This document shows, one piece after another, positions 45,471 to 54,538 of a stretch of DNA of 64,000 nt. This DNA is from Sinomonas atrocyanea (GTDB lineage: Bacteria > Actinomycetota > Actinomycetes > Actinomycetales > Micrococcaceae): assembly GCF_001577305.1 (NCBI RefSeq), contig NZ_CP014518.1, positions 4,340,001 to 4,404,000 of the forward strand. Reading direction: 5' to 3'. The translations under genes were made by a program, and so were the position numbers. Within the stretch, counting starts at the first letter, position 1. Each line of letters begins with the position of its first letter. The notes beneath the pieces are model-generated. The model was not told the DNA's origin, made no database searches, and saw nothing but the letters and a program-made list of their open reading frames with translations.

Positions 45471-47153
45471 CTACCGGGCCCGCTCGACGCGCCCCTCGTC
45501 CCACACGGGCTCGGAGGCCTCGCGCACGGTGCCGTCGGAGCCGAAGACGAGGAACCGGTCGAACGACTTGGCGAACCAGCGGTCGTGCGTCACGGCCAGG
45601 ACCGTGCCCTCGAACGCCTCGATGGCCCGCTCGAGCGCCTCGCCCGAGTGGAGGTCGAGGTTGTCGGTGGGCTCATCGAGGAGCAGCAGCGTGGCCCCGG
45701 AGAGCTGCAGGAGCAGGACCTGGAACCGGGCCTGCTGGCCGCCCGAGAGGGACTCGTACTTCTGCTCGGACTGGCCCGCGAGCCCGTAGCCGTCGAGGGC
45801 ACCCGCGGCGGCCTCCCGCGCGAGGCCCGAGCGGTGCTCGTCGCCGCGGTGGAGGATCTCGAGCAGGGTCCGGCCCGCGAGATCCGGGCGGGAGTGGGTC
45901 TGGGCGAAGTACCCGGGGCGGACTCGGGCCCCGAGCCTGACCGTCCCCTCGTGCGCAACAGGGGCGATCACGACCTCGGAGACGGGCAGGTGCTCGCGCT
46001 CGGGGTCGGTGCCGCCGAGCGCGAGCAGGCGCAGGAAGTGGCTCTTGCCCGAGCCGTTGGAGCCGAGCACGGCGACCCTGTCCCCGAACCAGATCTCGGC
46101 GGAGAAGGGCTTCATGAGGCCGGTGAGCTCGAGCTTCTCCGCCACCACGGCGCGCTTGCCCGTGCGGCCGCCGCGCAGGCGCATCCGTACGTTCTGCTCG
46201 ACCGGCAGCGCCTCGGGCGGGCCGGCCGCGAGGAACTTCTCGAGCCGGGTCTGGGCGGCGTGGTAGCGGTTGGCCATGTCGGACCGGAACGCCGCCTTCG
46301 TCTTGTACATGGTCACGAGTTCCTTGAGCTTCGCGTGCTCCTCGTCCCAGCGCTTGCGCAGCTCTTCGAACCGGGCGTTCCGCTCGGCCCGGGCCTCGAC
46401 GTAGGAGGCGAACCCGCCGCCGTGGACCCAGGCACTCGCGCCGTTGATCCCTGGTTCGAGGGTGACGATGCGCCCAGCGGCGTTGTTGAGCAGCTCGCGG
46501 TCGTGGCTGATGAAGAACACCGTCTTGCGCGAGGAGTTGAGCATGTCCTCGAGCCACCGCTTGCCGGGCACGTCGAGGTAGTTGTCCGGCTCGTCGAGGA
46601 GCAGGAGGTCGTCGGGGCCGGCGAAGAGTGCCTCAAGGACGAGCCGCTTCTGCTCGCCCCCGGAGAGGGTCGATGCCGCGCGGTGCTGGGCGCGCTCGTA
46701 CGGAACGCCGAGCGCAGCCATCGTGACCTCGTCCCAGACGGTCTCCCACTCGTACCCGCCGGCGTCGCCCCACTCGGCGATCGCGTGGGCGTAGGCCATC
46801 TGGGTGGCCTCGCCGTCGTTCTCCATCATGGCCAGCTCGGCGGCATCGAGCGCCCGGCCCGCGGCGGCGACGTCCGGCGGTGCGGCTCCCAGCAGGAGGT
46901 CCCGGACGGTCGAGTCGTCGCGCACCTGGCCGATGAACTGCCGCATGACGCCCATCGCGCCGGACCGGCCCACCACGCCCTCATCGGGGGTGAGGTCGCC
47001 CGCGATGATCTTGAACAGGGTCGTCTTGCCCGTGCCGTTCGGGCCGATGAGCGCCGTCTTCGAGCCCTCCGGGACCTTGAAGGCCACTCCGTTCAGGAGC
47101 GGGGTGCCGTCCGAGAGGACGTAGTCGATGCCGGAGAGGTCGAGGTGGGCCAC
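45471..47153 (-). CDS. ABC-F family ATPase (ribosome-associated type)
   Basis: A 560-residue soluble protein with two fused ABC domains and no membrane segments. Domain 1 has GPNGTGKT, LSGGEQKRLVLEAL and LLLLDEPDNYLD. Domain 2 has GSNGSGKS, LSGGQQARFQVLLL and LLLLDEPTDNLD. A linker of about 80 residues (RKRWDEEHAKLKELVTMYK) separates them. ABC-F proteins act on ribosomes as translation factors or antibiotic-protection factors. The DEPDNYLD of the first domain departs from the common DEPTNHLD. No tip motif identifies the exact subgroup. Confidence 0.9.
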   Translation of the reverse strand: MAHLDLSGIDYVLSDGTPLLNGVAFKVPEGSKTALIGPNGTGKTTLFKIIAGDLTPDEGVVGRSGAMGVMRQFIGQVRDDSTVRDLLLGAAPPDVAAAGRALDAAELAMMENDGEATQMAYAHAIAEWGDAGGYEWETVWDEVTMAALGVPYERAQHRAASTLSGGEQKRLVLEALFAGPDDLLLLDEPDNYLDVPGKRWLEDMLNSSRKTVFFISHDRELLNNAAGRIVTLEPGINGASAWVHGGGFASYVEARAERNARFEELRKRWDEEHAKLKELVTMYKTKAAFRSDMANRYHAAQTRLEKFLAAGPPEALPVEQNVRMRLRGGRTGKRAVVAEKLELTGLMKPFSAEIWFGDRVAVLGSNGSGKSHFLRLLALGGTDPEREHLPVSEVVIAPVAHEGTVRLGARVRPGYFAQTHSRPDLAGRTLLEILHRGDEHRSGLAREAAAGALDGYGLAGQSEQKYESLSGGQQARFQVLLLQLSGATLLLLDEPTDNLDLHSGEALERAIEAFEGTVLAVTHDRWFAKSFDRFLVFGSDGTVREASEPVWDEGRVERAR

Positions 47154-47200
47154 CCATCAAGGGTAGTGGCTGGCCGCTGCACCCTTGACACCGCCCGTGG

Positions 47201-47297
47201 CGGGCATTTCGACACAACCCGGTCCCCGAACAGGCCCGGAACGGCCCCAAGAACGCCTGAGTTGTGTCGATATGCCCGAGCGTCGATATGCCCGAGC
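47201..47297. repeat. Inverted repeat with duplicated arm (TCGATATGCCCGAGC)
   Basis: CGGGCATTTCGACACAAC (47201-47218) faces GTTGTGTCGATATGCCCG (47261-47278), matching at 17 of 18 positions. The right arm is followed by an exact tandem copy of 16 bp (47266-47281 and 47282-47297). It fills the gap between the ABC-F gene and the 3' end of hrpB. The arrangement recalls the repeat at 3682. Confidence 0.8.
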
Positions 47298-47322
47298 ACC
47301 GTCAGAGGTGCCGGGCACCGCC

Positions 47323-49958
47323 TCACTCTCCCGCGAGCCGCCTCTTCGTCTTCGCCGTCGCCACCGCGGTCCACGGGTCCTCGGGCCAGGGGTGCTTGGG
47401 GTAGCGGCCGCGCATCTCGGCGCGCACCTGCGCGTAGGGGCCCGACCAGAAGGAGGCGAGGTCGGCGGTCACGGCGAGCGGCCGCCCCGCCGGGGAGAGG
47501 AGGTGGAAGAGCACCGGCACGCGCCCGTCCGCGAGGCGGGGCGTCTCGGCCCAGCCGAAGCATTCCTGGAGCTTGACCGCCACGATCGGGAGCGCGCCCG
47601 GTCCCCCTGTGCTGTCCGTCGCCGCGACGTCCTCGACCGGCGGATACTCGATCCGCACCCGCGACCCGCTGGGCACCTCGAGCCGCTCCGGCGCGAGCTC
47701 GGCGAGCCGGGACGCCTCGGGCCAGGGCAGGAGGCGTCGCAGGGGCTCGGCGAGGTCGATCCCGCGCGCCGCGGCGCCCCGGGCGAGCGCGTCGACCTCG
47801 GGGCCAGCCAGTCGTCGAGGCGGGCGAGCAGGGCGGCCTCGGACACCTCAGGCCAGGGCGCGCCGAGCTCGCGGTGGAGGAGGGCGAGCCTGCGGCGCAG
47901 GGCGTCCGCGCCCTCGGACCAGCCGATGGCACCGAGACCGTCCGCCGAGAGTGCCCGGACCACGGCGGCGTGGCCCTCCTGGGGTGCGGGCCGCACCGGG
48001 GTCGAGGTGAGCTGGATGGCGCCGAGCCGCCGCTCGCGCCGCGCCGCGACGCGCCCGTTCGCGAAGCCGGCCTCGACGCGGTCGGTCAGCAGGTGTGCGG
48101 CGGCCGCCTCGGCGAGCTCGCGGGTGATCGGGGCGGCGGCGCGCACGGCGGCGCCCGTCCCCGCCGCGTCCCGGCCCGCCGCCCGCGCGGCGTCGGCCAC
48201 GGCGAGCCACTCGTGCCCGGACAGGGAGCTGCCGGCGGGGAGTCCGGCCCGTGTGCCGGAGGCGAGCAGATAGGCCTCCCGGTCGCCGGGGACCCGGCGG
48301 GCCACCGAGCCGGGGAAGGCGAGGGCGATCACGGCCCCCACCTCCGTTGACGGTTCATGTCCCTCCGTTGAGGGGTCATGTCCCTGCGCGGACCCGGCCC
48401 CGGCTTCCCGCGCGATCCGCTCGAACCGCCTGACCTCCTCGGCCCAGGCGCGGGACAGCGGGTCGCGGCCAGACCGCAGGGCCCCCAGGAGGCGTCCGAG
48501 GTCCGCACCGGGTGGGCGCAGGTCACGGGCAGCCATCGCGACCGCCTCGGCGGCGGCGCGCGCGCCGACCAGCCCGGCCCCCTCCAGCAGCGCGCGGGCC
48601 AGCCGCGGGTCGGCGGGGATACGGGCGAGCCTGCGCCCGAGGGCTGTGGCCTGGCCGGCGTCGTCCACGGCGCCGATCGCCGCGAGCACGGAGAGGGCGT
48701 CGGCCAGGGCCGCACGCGGAGGCGCGTCCGGGAGCGCGAGGCCCCAGCCGCCGGGCGCTCCCCAGCACGCGAGGACGAGCGCTGCCTCGGTCAGGTCCGC
48801 GGAGGCGATCTCGGGGGTCGAATGGGCGGGGGCCGCGGCGTAGGCCCGCTCGTCATAGCAGCGCACCACGCGGCCTGGCCCCTGGCGCGCGGCGCGCCCG
48901 GCCCGCTGCTGTGCCGAGGCGCGGGAGCACGAGACGGTCACGAGGCCGGACATCCCGCGGGAGGAGTCCCGGCGAGGTTCGCGGGCCAGCCCGGAGTCGA
49001 TGACGAGCCGCACCCCAGGAACCGTGAGCGACGACTCGGCCAGCGCGGTCGAGACCACGATCCGCGGCCGGTCCCCGGGGCCCCGGCCGGACACCGCGCG
49101 GTCCTGTTCCGCGGCCGGGACCTGGCCGTGGAGCTCGAGGACCTCGGTTCCCCGCGCCCGCGCGCGCAGCCGCTCGGCGACGTGCCGGACCTCCCGTGCG
49201 CCGGGGAGGAACACGAGCGCATCGACGTCCCGGCCGGCGGCCAGCTCGGCCGCGTGCTCGGCCGCCGCGGTGTCGGCCACGTGGTCGAGGAAGGTGCGGG
49301 CCACTCCGCGCTCGTCGAGCCTGGGCGCGTCCGACGGCGCCCACGTCACCTCGAGCGGGTGCAGAGCGGACGGGCAGTCGACCACCGGCACGGGTCCATC
49401 GTCCCCGCCCAGCAGCCTGGCGAAGCGCGGTGCGTCCACGGTGGCGGACATGGCGACGAGGCGGAGGTCGCCGCGCAGCTGCCGGACCTCGGCGAGCATC
49501 CCCACCAGGAGGTCCGTCTCGAGCCCGCGCTCGTGGACCTCGTCGAGGACCACGGCGCTGACCCCGTCCAGGCCCGGGTCGGCGAGCAGGCGGCGCACCA
49601 GCACCCCGGGCGTGACGAACTCGACGACGGTGTCCGCGCCAGCCGTCCGCTCGCCCCGCACGGTGTACCCGATCCGGTGCGCACCGGCGCCCTCCAGCGC
49701 GACGAGCCGGTGCGCCGCGGCCCGTACGGCGACCCGGCGCGGCTGGGTGACGACGACGCGCGGCGGGGCGCCGCCGTCGTGCGCCTCCGCGAAGGCGAGG
49801 TTCGCCACGAGCGGCGGCACGAGGGTGGTCTTGCCGGTGCCCGGGGGCGCCTGCACGACCGCCGCGGAGCCCGGGTCCGCGAGGGCCGTCCCGAGCTCCG
49901 CGAGCGATCCGGCGAACGGGAGGCCGGCGCCGATGCGGGCCAGATCGAACGGCGGCAT
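47323..49958 (-). pseudogene. hrpB: ATP-dependent helicase HrpB, single frameshift near the C-terminus
   Basis: The main frame encodes a DEAH-type helicase: Walker A APPGTGKTT, VVLDEVHERG, SATVD, STALAESSLTVPG and QQRAGRAARQGPG, followed by the HrpB-type C-terminal region. It runs from the ATG at 49958 to LDDWLAP near 47803. The expected continuation (EVDALARGAAARGIDL, then RIEYPPVEDVAATD to the stop at 47323) is in another frame. Adding one base in the GGGGCC tract at 47801-47806 restores an 878-residue protein. A 7-residue repeat GH(D/E)PSTE interrupts the region near 48341-48387. HrpB helicases are poorly understood RNA helicase-like proteins. Confidence 0.85.
48341..48387. repeat. 21-bp tandem repeat inside hrpB, related to an intergenic palindrome
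   Basis: Two 21-bp units (48341-48361 and 48362-48382, 18 of 21 identical) encode GHEPSTE and GHDPSTE in frame. The segment TGAGGGGTCATGTCCCTGC (48369-48387) matches the left half of the terminator palindrome at 25212-25230 in 18 of 19 bases. Confidence 0.8.
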
Positions 49959-49972
49959 GGGCGGGCGGGAGG

Positions 49973-51433
49973 TCACCGGTCCGCTGTGGCGGGCGCAGGA
50001 GCCGCCCGGCGCTCGAGGGAGCGGACCGTGACTGCATCCGGGGCGTGGTCGAAGTCGCCGCCCTGGGGGTCGTCCTGGCGGCTGCGGCGGACAGGGTCGC
50101 CGCCCGGCTCGTAGATGTCCATGACCACCCGCACGCAGAGGTAGGCGACCGCACCCATGTGCGCGAGGACGGCGCCCACGTAGTAGGGCGAGTCGATGTT
50201 GTTGGTGGCCGGGCCCCCGCTCGTGATCGCGCCGAGGTACATCCACACCGCCCACCAGTGGAGGGCCTCGACGGCCATCCAGACGAGGAAGTCGCGCCAG
50301 CGTGGCCGGGCGAGCGCGAGCAGCGGGATGAGCCACAGGACGTACTGCGGGGAGTAGACCTTGTTGGTGAGGATGAACGCGGCCACCAGCAGGAACACGA
50401 GCTGGGCGAGGCGGGGACGCCGCGGGGCGTGGAGCGCCACGAAGGCGATGAGCACGAGGGCGAGGACGAAGGAGACGGCGGCGATAGCGTTGACGGCCGG
50501 TGCGTCGAGCGCGGCCCAGCGCAGCCGGCCGGCCACGAGGTTGTAGGCGTAGTACGCCGAGGAGAAGCCGGGCTGCCGGTCCCGCGTGAAGGTGAAGAAG
50601 TACAGCCAGCCGCGCAGGTCGAGGAGCATGAACGGCAGGTTGGCCAGGAGCCATGTGCCCACGGCTCCCCCGAGGGTGAGCCACAGGGGCCGGTACCTTC
50701 CGGTGCGCACGGCCAGGAGCAGGATGGCCCCGAGGGCGAGGACGGGGTACAGCTTCGTGGCCGCGCCGAGGCCGATGAACACCCCGGCCCACAGCGGCTG
50801 CCGGCGGGCGAACGCGTACATGCCGATCGCCAGCAGCGCGAGCGGCCACATGTCCCAGTTGATGAACCCGGCGAGGATAGCCCCGGGGGCCACGGCGAGC
50901 ATGGCGGCGTCCCAGGGGCGCCGTGGGTTTGAGCGGGCGGTCACGACGACGGCAACGATCCACATCACGGCCACGAGCACCGCGTTCACGTCGAAGTAGC
51001 CGGTGGCCCGCGCCTCGGTGTTCCCGGTCCCCGGCACGAGGAGGGCGGTGAGGCCGGCGATGAGGCTCGTGAGCACCGGGTACTCGAACGGCGCGTTGGC
51101 GTTGAGGAAGGGCAGGACCCCGTCGGCGAGGCCGCGCTCCTTGAACAGGACCGGGAAGTCGGAGTAGCAGGTTGCGTAGAAGTGCTGCGGGGTGGTCCAG
51201 CCGTTGACCCTGCAGTAGCCCTTGAGGACCACGCCGAGCACCGCCGCGAGCACGGTCAGGACCACGAGCACCCGCTCGGGGGTCCAGAATCCGCTGCGGA
51301 TGATCCCGGGGGCGGCGTGCTCGCCGAGGGGCCCGCCCACGGCCTCGGAGAGCGTGTGGAGGAGGGGGTCGTTGCGGGTCGGCGAGATGACCGCCTGCCG
51401 TGCTTCGGGCTTCTCGTCGGAGCGCACCACCAT
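49973..51433 (-). CDS. GT87-type (DUF2029) membrane glycosyltransferase
   Basis: A 486-residue protein with about ten membrane helices. The first external loop carries acidic residues (YATCYSDFPVLFKERGLADG), and PFEYPVLTSLIAGL, TKLYPVLALGAIL and YSPQYVLWLIPLLAL match the glycosyltransferase 87 / mannosyltransferase pattern seen in actinobacteria. Such enzymes transfer sugars from polyprenyl-phosphate donors to cell-envelope glycans outside the membrane. The ATG is at 51433; an upstream extension to 51943 was rejected. It precedes hrpB by 14 bp. Confidence 0.83.
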   Translation of the reverse strand: MVVRSDEKPEARQAVISPTRNDPLLHTLSEAVGGPLGEHAAPGIIRSGFWTPERVLVVLTVLAAVLGVVLKGYCRVNGWTTPQHFYATCYSDFPVLFKERGLADGVLPFLNANAPFEYPVLTSLIAGLTALLVPGTGNTEARATGYFDVNAVLVAVMWIVAVVVTARSNPRRPWDAAMLAVAPGAILAGFINWDMWPLALLAIGMYAFARRQPLWAGVFIGLGAATKLYPVLALGAILLLAVRTGRYRPLWLTLGGAVGTWLLANLPFMLLDLRGWLYFFTFTRDRQPGFSSAYYAYNLVAGRLRWAALDAPAVNAIAAVSFVLALVLIAFVALHAPRRPRLAQLVFLLVAAFILTNKVYSPQYVLWLIPLLALARPRWRDFLVWMAVEALHWWAVWMYLGAITSGGPATNNIDSPYYVGAVLAHMGAVAYLCVRVVMDIYEPGGDPVRRSRQDDPQGGDFDHAPDAVTVRSLERRAAPAPATADR

Positions 51434-51489
51434 GGCCTCGAGCCTACCGGCTGGCTGGGCGGCCCGCCCCAGCACGGGGGCGGGCCGGG

Positions 51490-51741
51490 TCAGAGGACCG
51501 GCCGCGAGAGCACGAGTTCGCGCTGGACGGCGTCGCGGTGGGCGTCGATGCGCTCCGCGTCGATCCGGGCCAGGCCGAGGGCGCGCAGGGCGCTCCGGAT
51601 GCGATGGGCCACGGGGGTCACCTCCTCGGGGGCGGTCTGGGGCTGCGGGGGCACGCTGGCGGACGACGGCGGGCGGGCCGCCGTGCGCTCGGCGCGCAGG
51701 GATTCGGTGTCGGTCAGGGGCAGCGGGGTGCGCGAGGGCAT
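51490..51741 (-). CDS. Small hypothetical protein (83 aa)
   Basis: An 83-residue soluble protein. The first half is Pro/Ala/Thr-rich and probably disordered; the second half (VAHRIRSALRALGLARIDAE then RIDAHRDAVQRELVL) is a likely helical hairpin. The ATG at 51741 has GGAG 5 bases upstream. No family is recognised. It lies 56 bp upstream of the GT87 gene on the same strand. Confidence 0.5.
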   Translation of the reverse strand: MPSRTPLPLTDTESLRAERTAARPPSSASVPPQPQTAPEEVTPVAHRIRSALRALGLARIDAERIDAHRDAVQRELVLSRPVL

Positions 51742-52123
51742 GGGAGCTCCAGGGCAGGGGGCAGCGCGGCAGGGCGCGGCCTGGCGGACCGTCGCCGGCG
51801 GGCGACGAAAGGGCAGGGGTTATCGCCGAAAGGGATAACGGTGAATTCCGCAGCGCAATTCGCCCGCAGAAATGCAGGGGAATTGTCAGGGCGGGAATGA
51901 CCTGTGGAATATCAGGGGTCCACAGGACGTGCCGCCGTCGCAAGGCCCACGGAGGGCGCCGGGGACGGCGGGGAAAGGAAGCGCGGCGGCGGCTCCGGAC
52001 GGCCCGTCAGGCACGCCGGGCGTACTGATCTCCACGAACGGCCCGCGCCACGGCCCCGGGGGTGCCACCTAGAAGGCGGTACTCACTGAGGAGACGCGGC
52101 GTGAGGGCCGGTTGGCCGAGGGA
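51742..52123. other. Intergenic region with no recognised gene
   Basis: This 382-bp stretch has a less GC-rich segment (about 51810-51915) with GGGATAACGGTGAATTCCGC, which may hold a promoter for the 83-residue gene. Short overlapping open frames show no codon bias. No terminator is obvious. Confidence 0.4.
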
Positions 52124-52219
52124 TCAGGCGCTGCAGGCGCCAGAGACCGGCAGGAGGCCGCGATGACCGCCCATCGCAAACGCGGTCCAACCACGGTAGA
52201 GAACCTTGGTCATCATCAT
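52124..52219 (-). CDS. Candidate 31-residue small protein
   Basis: A short ORF too small for usual gene calls. It starts with three consecutive ATG codons after an excellent ribosome site (GAAGGAGG, 7 bases before the first ATG) and encodes MMMTKVLYRGWTAFAMGGHR, then GLLPVSGACSA. About 70 bp upstream is a promoter-like pair, and the start of the transcript can form a hairpin. The isolated position, strong ribosome site and leader argue that it is translated. No homolog is known to me. Confidence 0.55.
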   Translation of the reverse strand: MMMTKVLYRGWTAFAMGGHRGLLPVSGACSA

Positions 52220-52270
52220 CGGTCCAGCCTCCTTCTTCGCCAGTAGGTCTTTGGGGCAACTGCTTCGGGA

Positions 52271-52326
52271 ACGGCTCGAAAAAGCCGTGCACCCATAAAA
52301 TACCCACTGCCGGCGATAAACCGCAA
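52271..52326 (-). promoter_or_regulatory. Promoter and 5' hairpin of the small ORF
   Basis: On the minus strand TTGCGG (52326-52321), an 18-bp spacer and TATTTT (52302-52297) form a promoter-like pair. The RNA would begin near 52290 and immediately fold ACGGCU/AGCCGU (52288-52271, 6-nt loop). The untranslated leader would be about 70 nt. Confidence 0.45.
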
Positions 52327-52380
52327 GCAGAAAAGCAGGATTCTTTGAAAGAATTCCGAGCTTCCCGCGCGGGCCGCCGC

Positions 52381-52980
52381 TCAGAGCCCCCAGGCCTCGA
52401 CGGCCGGCGTCCTCTTGTCCCAGCCCAGGCGGCAGGCCTTCGCGGTGCCGAGCACAAAGTGGCGCCCGGCGGACGCGGGCAGGCCGAGCCAGCGTGCTGC
52501 GAGGATCCGGCAGAAGTGGCCGTGCGCCACCACGAGGGCGTTGTCGACGCCGGCGGTGCGCACCCGCTCGACGATCCTGTCGGCGCGCTCCCCGACGTGC
52601 TCGAGCGCCTCGCCGTTCGGCACGCCGTCCTTCCAGATGAGGTAGTCCGGGTTCTCGGCGCGGACGTCGGCGGACCGGACGCCCTCGTAGTCGCCGTAGT
52701 CCCACTCGACGGCATTGGGCTCCGGCTGCGCCTCGGGGAAGCCGGCGAGCTCCGCCGTCCGGCGCGCCCGCACCAGGGGTGAGGTGAGCACGAGGCCGAA
52801 GTGGACGCCGTCGAGCGCCCGCCGGGCTGCGCGGGCCTGGTCCTCGCCGACCCGCGTGAGCGGAAGATCGGTCAGCCCGGTGTACTGCCCGCTCCTGGAC
52901 CATTCGGTCTCGCCGTGGCGCAGGAGCCACAGCCTCGTGAGACCGAAGTCCTCCATGCCCGGAAGGCCCATCCCGTCCAC
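52381..52980 (-). CDS. Histidine phosphatase family protein (phosphoglycerate mutase-like)
   Basis: A 199-residue member of the branch with the LLRHGETEWSRSGQYTG motif (catalytic His in RHGE), LTSPLVRARRTAEL, the Glu in AVEWDYGDYEG and the second catalytic His in VVAHGHFCRILAA. The pattern fits acid phosphatases or phosphoglycerate mutase homologs such as GpmB-like proteins. The GTG start at 52980 uses AAGGAG and overlaps the cca stop by 1 bp, so it is co-translated with cca. Confidence 0.9.
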   Translation of the reverse strand: MDGMGLPGMEDFGLTRLWLLRHGETEWSRSGQYTGLTDLPLTRVGEDQARAARRALDGVHFGLVLTSPLVRARRTAELAGFPEAQPEPNAVEWDYGDYEGVRSADVRAENPDYLIWKDGVPNGEALEHVGERADRIVERVRTAGVDNALVVAHGHFCRILAARWLGLPASAGRHFVLGTAKACRLGWDKRTPAVEAWGL

Positions 52981-54449
52981 TAGTGCTCCTTGCTCTCGAC
53001 GCTCTCTGCTGCTGATGCCGACTCGGGCTGCTGCGCCCACCACGCGAGCAGGCGCTCGCGCGCCTCCTCCTCGGAGGCGGGGCCATGCTCCATGCGCTCC
53101 TCGAGCAGGAACTTGTACGCGCGGCCCACGAGGGGCCCGGGGCGCACGCCCAGGATCGCCATGATCTGCTGCCCGTCCAGATCGGGGCGGATCGAGGCGA
53201 GCTCCTCCTGCTCTGCCAGCTCCGCGATGCGCCGCTCGAGGTCGTCGTAGGCGAACGCGAGGCGGTCCGCCTTGCGCTGGTTCCGCGTCGTGACGTCGGA
53301 GCGGGTGAGGCGGTGCAGGCGCTCGAGGAGGGGGCCGGCGTCGGTCACGTAGCGCCGGACGGCCGAGTCGCTCCACCCGGCCTCGCCGTACCCGTAGAAG
53401 CGCATGTGCAGCTCGACGAGCCGCGCCACGGCCTTGATCGTGTCATTGTCGAAGCGCAGGGCCTTCATGCGCTTCTTCACGAGCTTCGACCCCACGACGT
53501 CGTGGTGGCGGAAGGTGACCCCGCCGCCCGGTTCGAAGCGGCGCGTGGCCGGCTTGCCGACGTCGTGCATCAGCGCAGCGAACCGCAGCACGAAGTCCGG
53601 GCCGGGCACGGCACCGTCGGGTCCCGTCTCGAGCTCGGCAGCCTGCTCGAGCACCGTGAGCGAGTGGTGGTACACGTCCTTATGGCGGTGGTGCTCGTCC
53701 GCCTCGAGGCGCAGCGCGGGGACCTCGGGAATCACGTGCTCGGCGAGGCCAGTCTCGACGAGCAGGTCGATGCCGGTGCGCGGCTCGGCGCCGTTGACGA
53801 GCTTCACGAGCTCGTCGCGCACGCGTTCGGCCGAGACGATGGTGATCCGCTCCGCCATGCCGGCCATCGCCGCGCGCACCTCGGGGGCCACCCCCACGCG
53901 CAGCTGGGAGGCGAAGCGGGCGGCGCGCATCATGCGCAGGGGGTCGTCGGAGAAGGACAGCTCGGGGGTGCCCGGCGTCCGCAGGATCCCGGCACGCAGG
54001 TCCGCCAGGCCGCCGAACGGGTCGACGAGGGTCAGCGAGGGCAGGCGGAGGGCCATCGCGTTCATGCTGAAGTCGCGCCGGCCGAGGTCCGCCTCGAGGC
54101 TCGTGCCGAAGGCCACCTCGGGCTTGCGCGAGGCGGAGTCGTAGGCCTCGGCCCGGTAGGTCGTGACCTCGATCTGGTGCCTGCCCTTGCGCAGACCGAT
54201 CGTGCCGAATTCACGGCCGATGTCCCAGTGGGCGTCCGCCCACCCCTTCACCACGGAGAGCGTCTCATCCGGCGTCGCATCGGTCGTGAAGTCCAGGTCC
54301 GGGGACGTGCGGCCGAGGAAGAGGTCGCGCACGGGACCGCCCACGAGCGAGAGCTCGAATCCCGCCTCGGCGAACCTCCGCCCGAGCTCCAGGACCACCG
54401 GGTCCACCTCGAACTGGGGCCCGTGCGCTGCCGTGTCATCTGCTGCCAT
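52980..54449 (-). CDS. cca: CCA tRNA nucleotidyltransferase
   Basis: A 489-residue enzyme that builds or repairs the 3' CCA end of tRNA. The nucleotidyltransferase motif LVGGPVRDLFLGRTSPDLDF holds the catalytic acids, RRDFSMNAMAL and DPLRMMRAARFASQL follow, and an HD domain (HHSLTVLEQ, FAALMHDVGKP) lies at about residues 270-360. The length is normal for actinobacteria. It starts at the ATG at 54449 with AAGGA close by. It is divergent from the NUDIX-murJ operon, as in related genomes. Confidence 0.94.
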   Translation of the reverse strand: MAADDTAAHGPQFEVDPVVLELGRRFAEAGFELSLVGGPVRDLFLGRTSPDLDFTTDATPDETLSVVKGWADAHWDIGREFGTIGLRKGRHQIEVTTYRAEAYDSASRKPEVAFGTSLEADLGRRDFSMNAMALRLPSLTLVDPFGGLADLRAGILRTPGTPELSFSDDPLRMMRAARFASQLRVGVAPEVRAAMAGMAERITIVSAERVRDELVKLVNGAEPRTGIDLLVETGLAEHVIPEVPALRLEADEHHRHKDVYHHSLTVLEQAAELETGPDGAVPGPDFVLRFAALMHDVGKPATRRFEPGGGVTFRHHDVVGSKLVKKRMKALRFDNDTIKAVARLVELHMRFYGYGEAGWSDSAVRRYVTDAGPLLERLHRLTRSDVTTRNQRKADRLAFAYDDLERRIAELAEQEELASIRPDLDGQQIMAILGVRPGPLVGRAYKFLLEERMEHGPASEEEARERLLAWWAQQPESASAAESVESKEH

Positions 54450-54538
54450 AGTCCTTAAAGCTTGGCAGATCCCGGCGCGTGCGCGCTCCGCGCCCCCGGT
54501 GCCGTCCCGGCCGGGGCTCGTTGGTTAGAGTGGACTGC

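Noticed and set aside
49959..50963. Upstream part of a 1164-codon frame that includes hrpB
   Set aside because: This part lies over the GT87 membrane gene on the same strand in another frame. It is Arg/Pro-rich shadow translation; hrpB proper begins at 49958.
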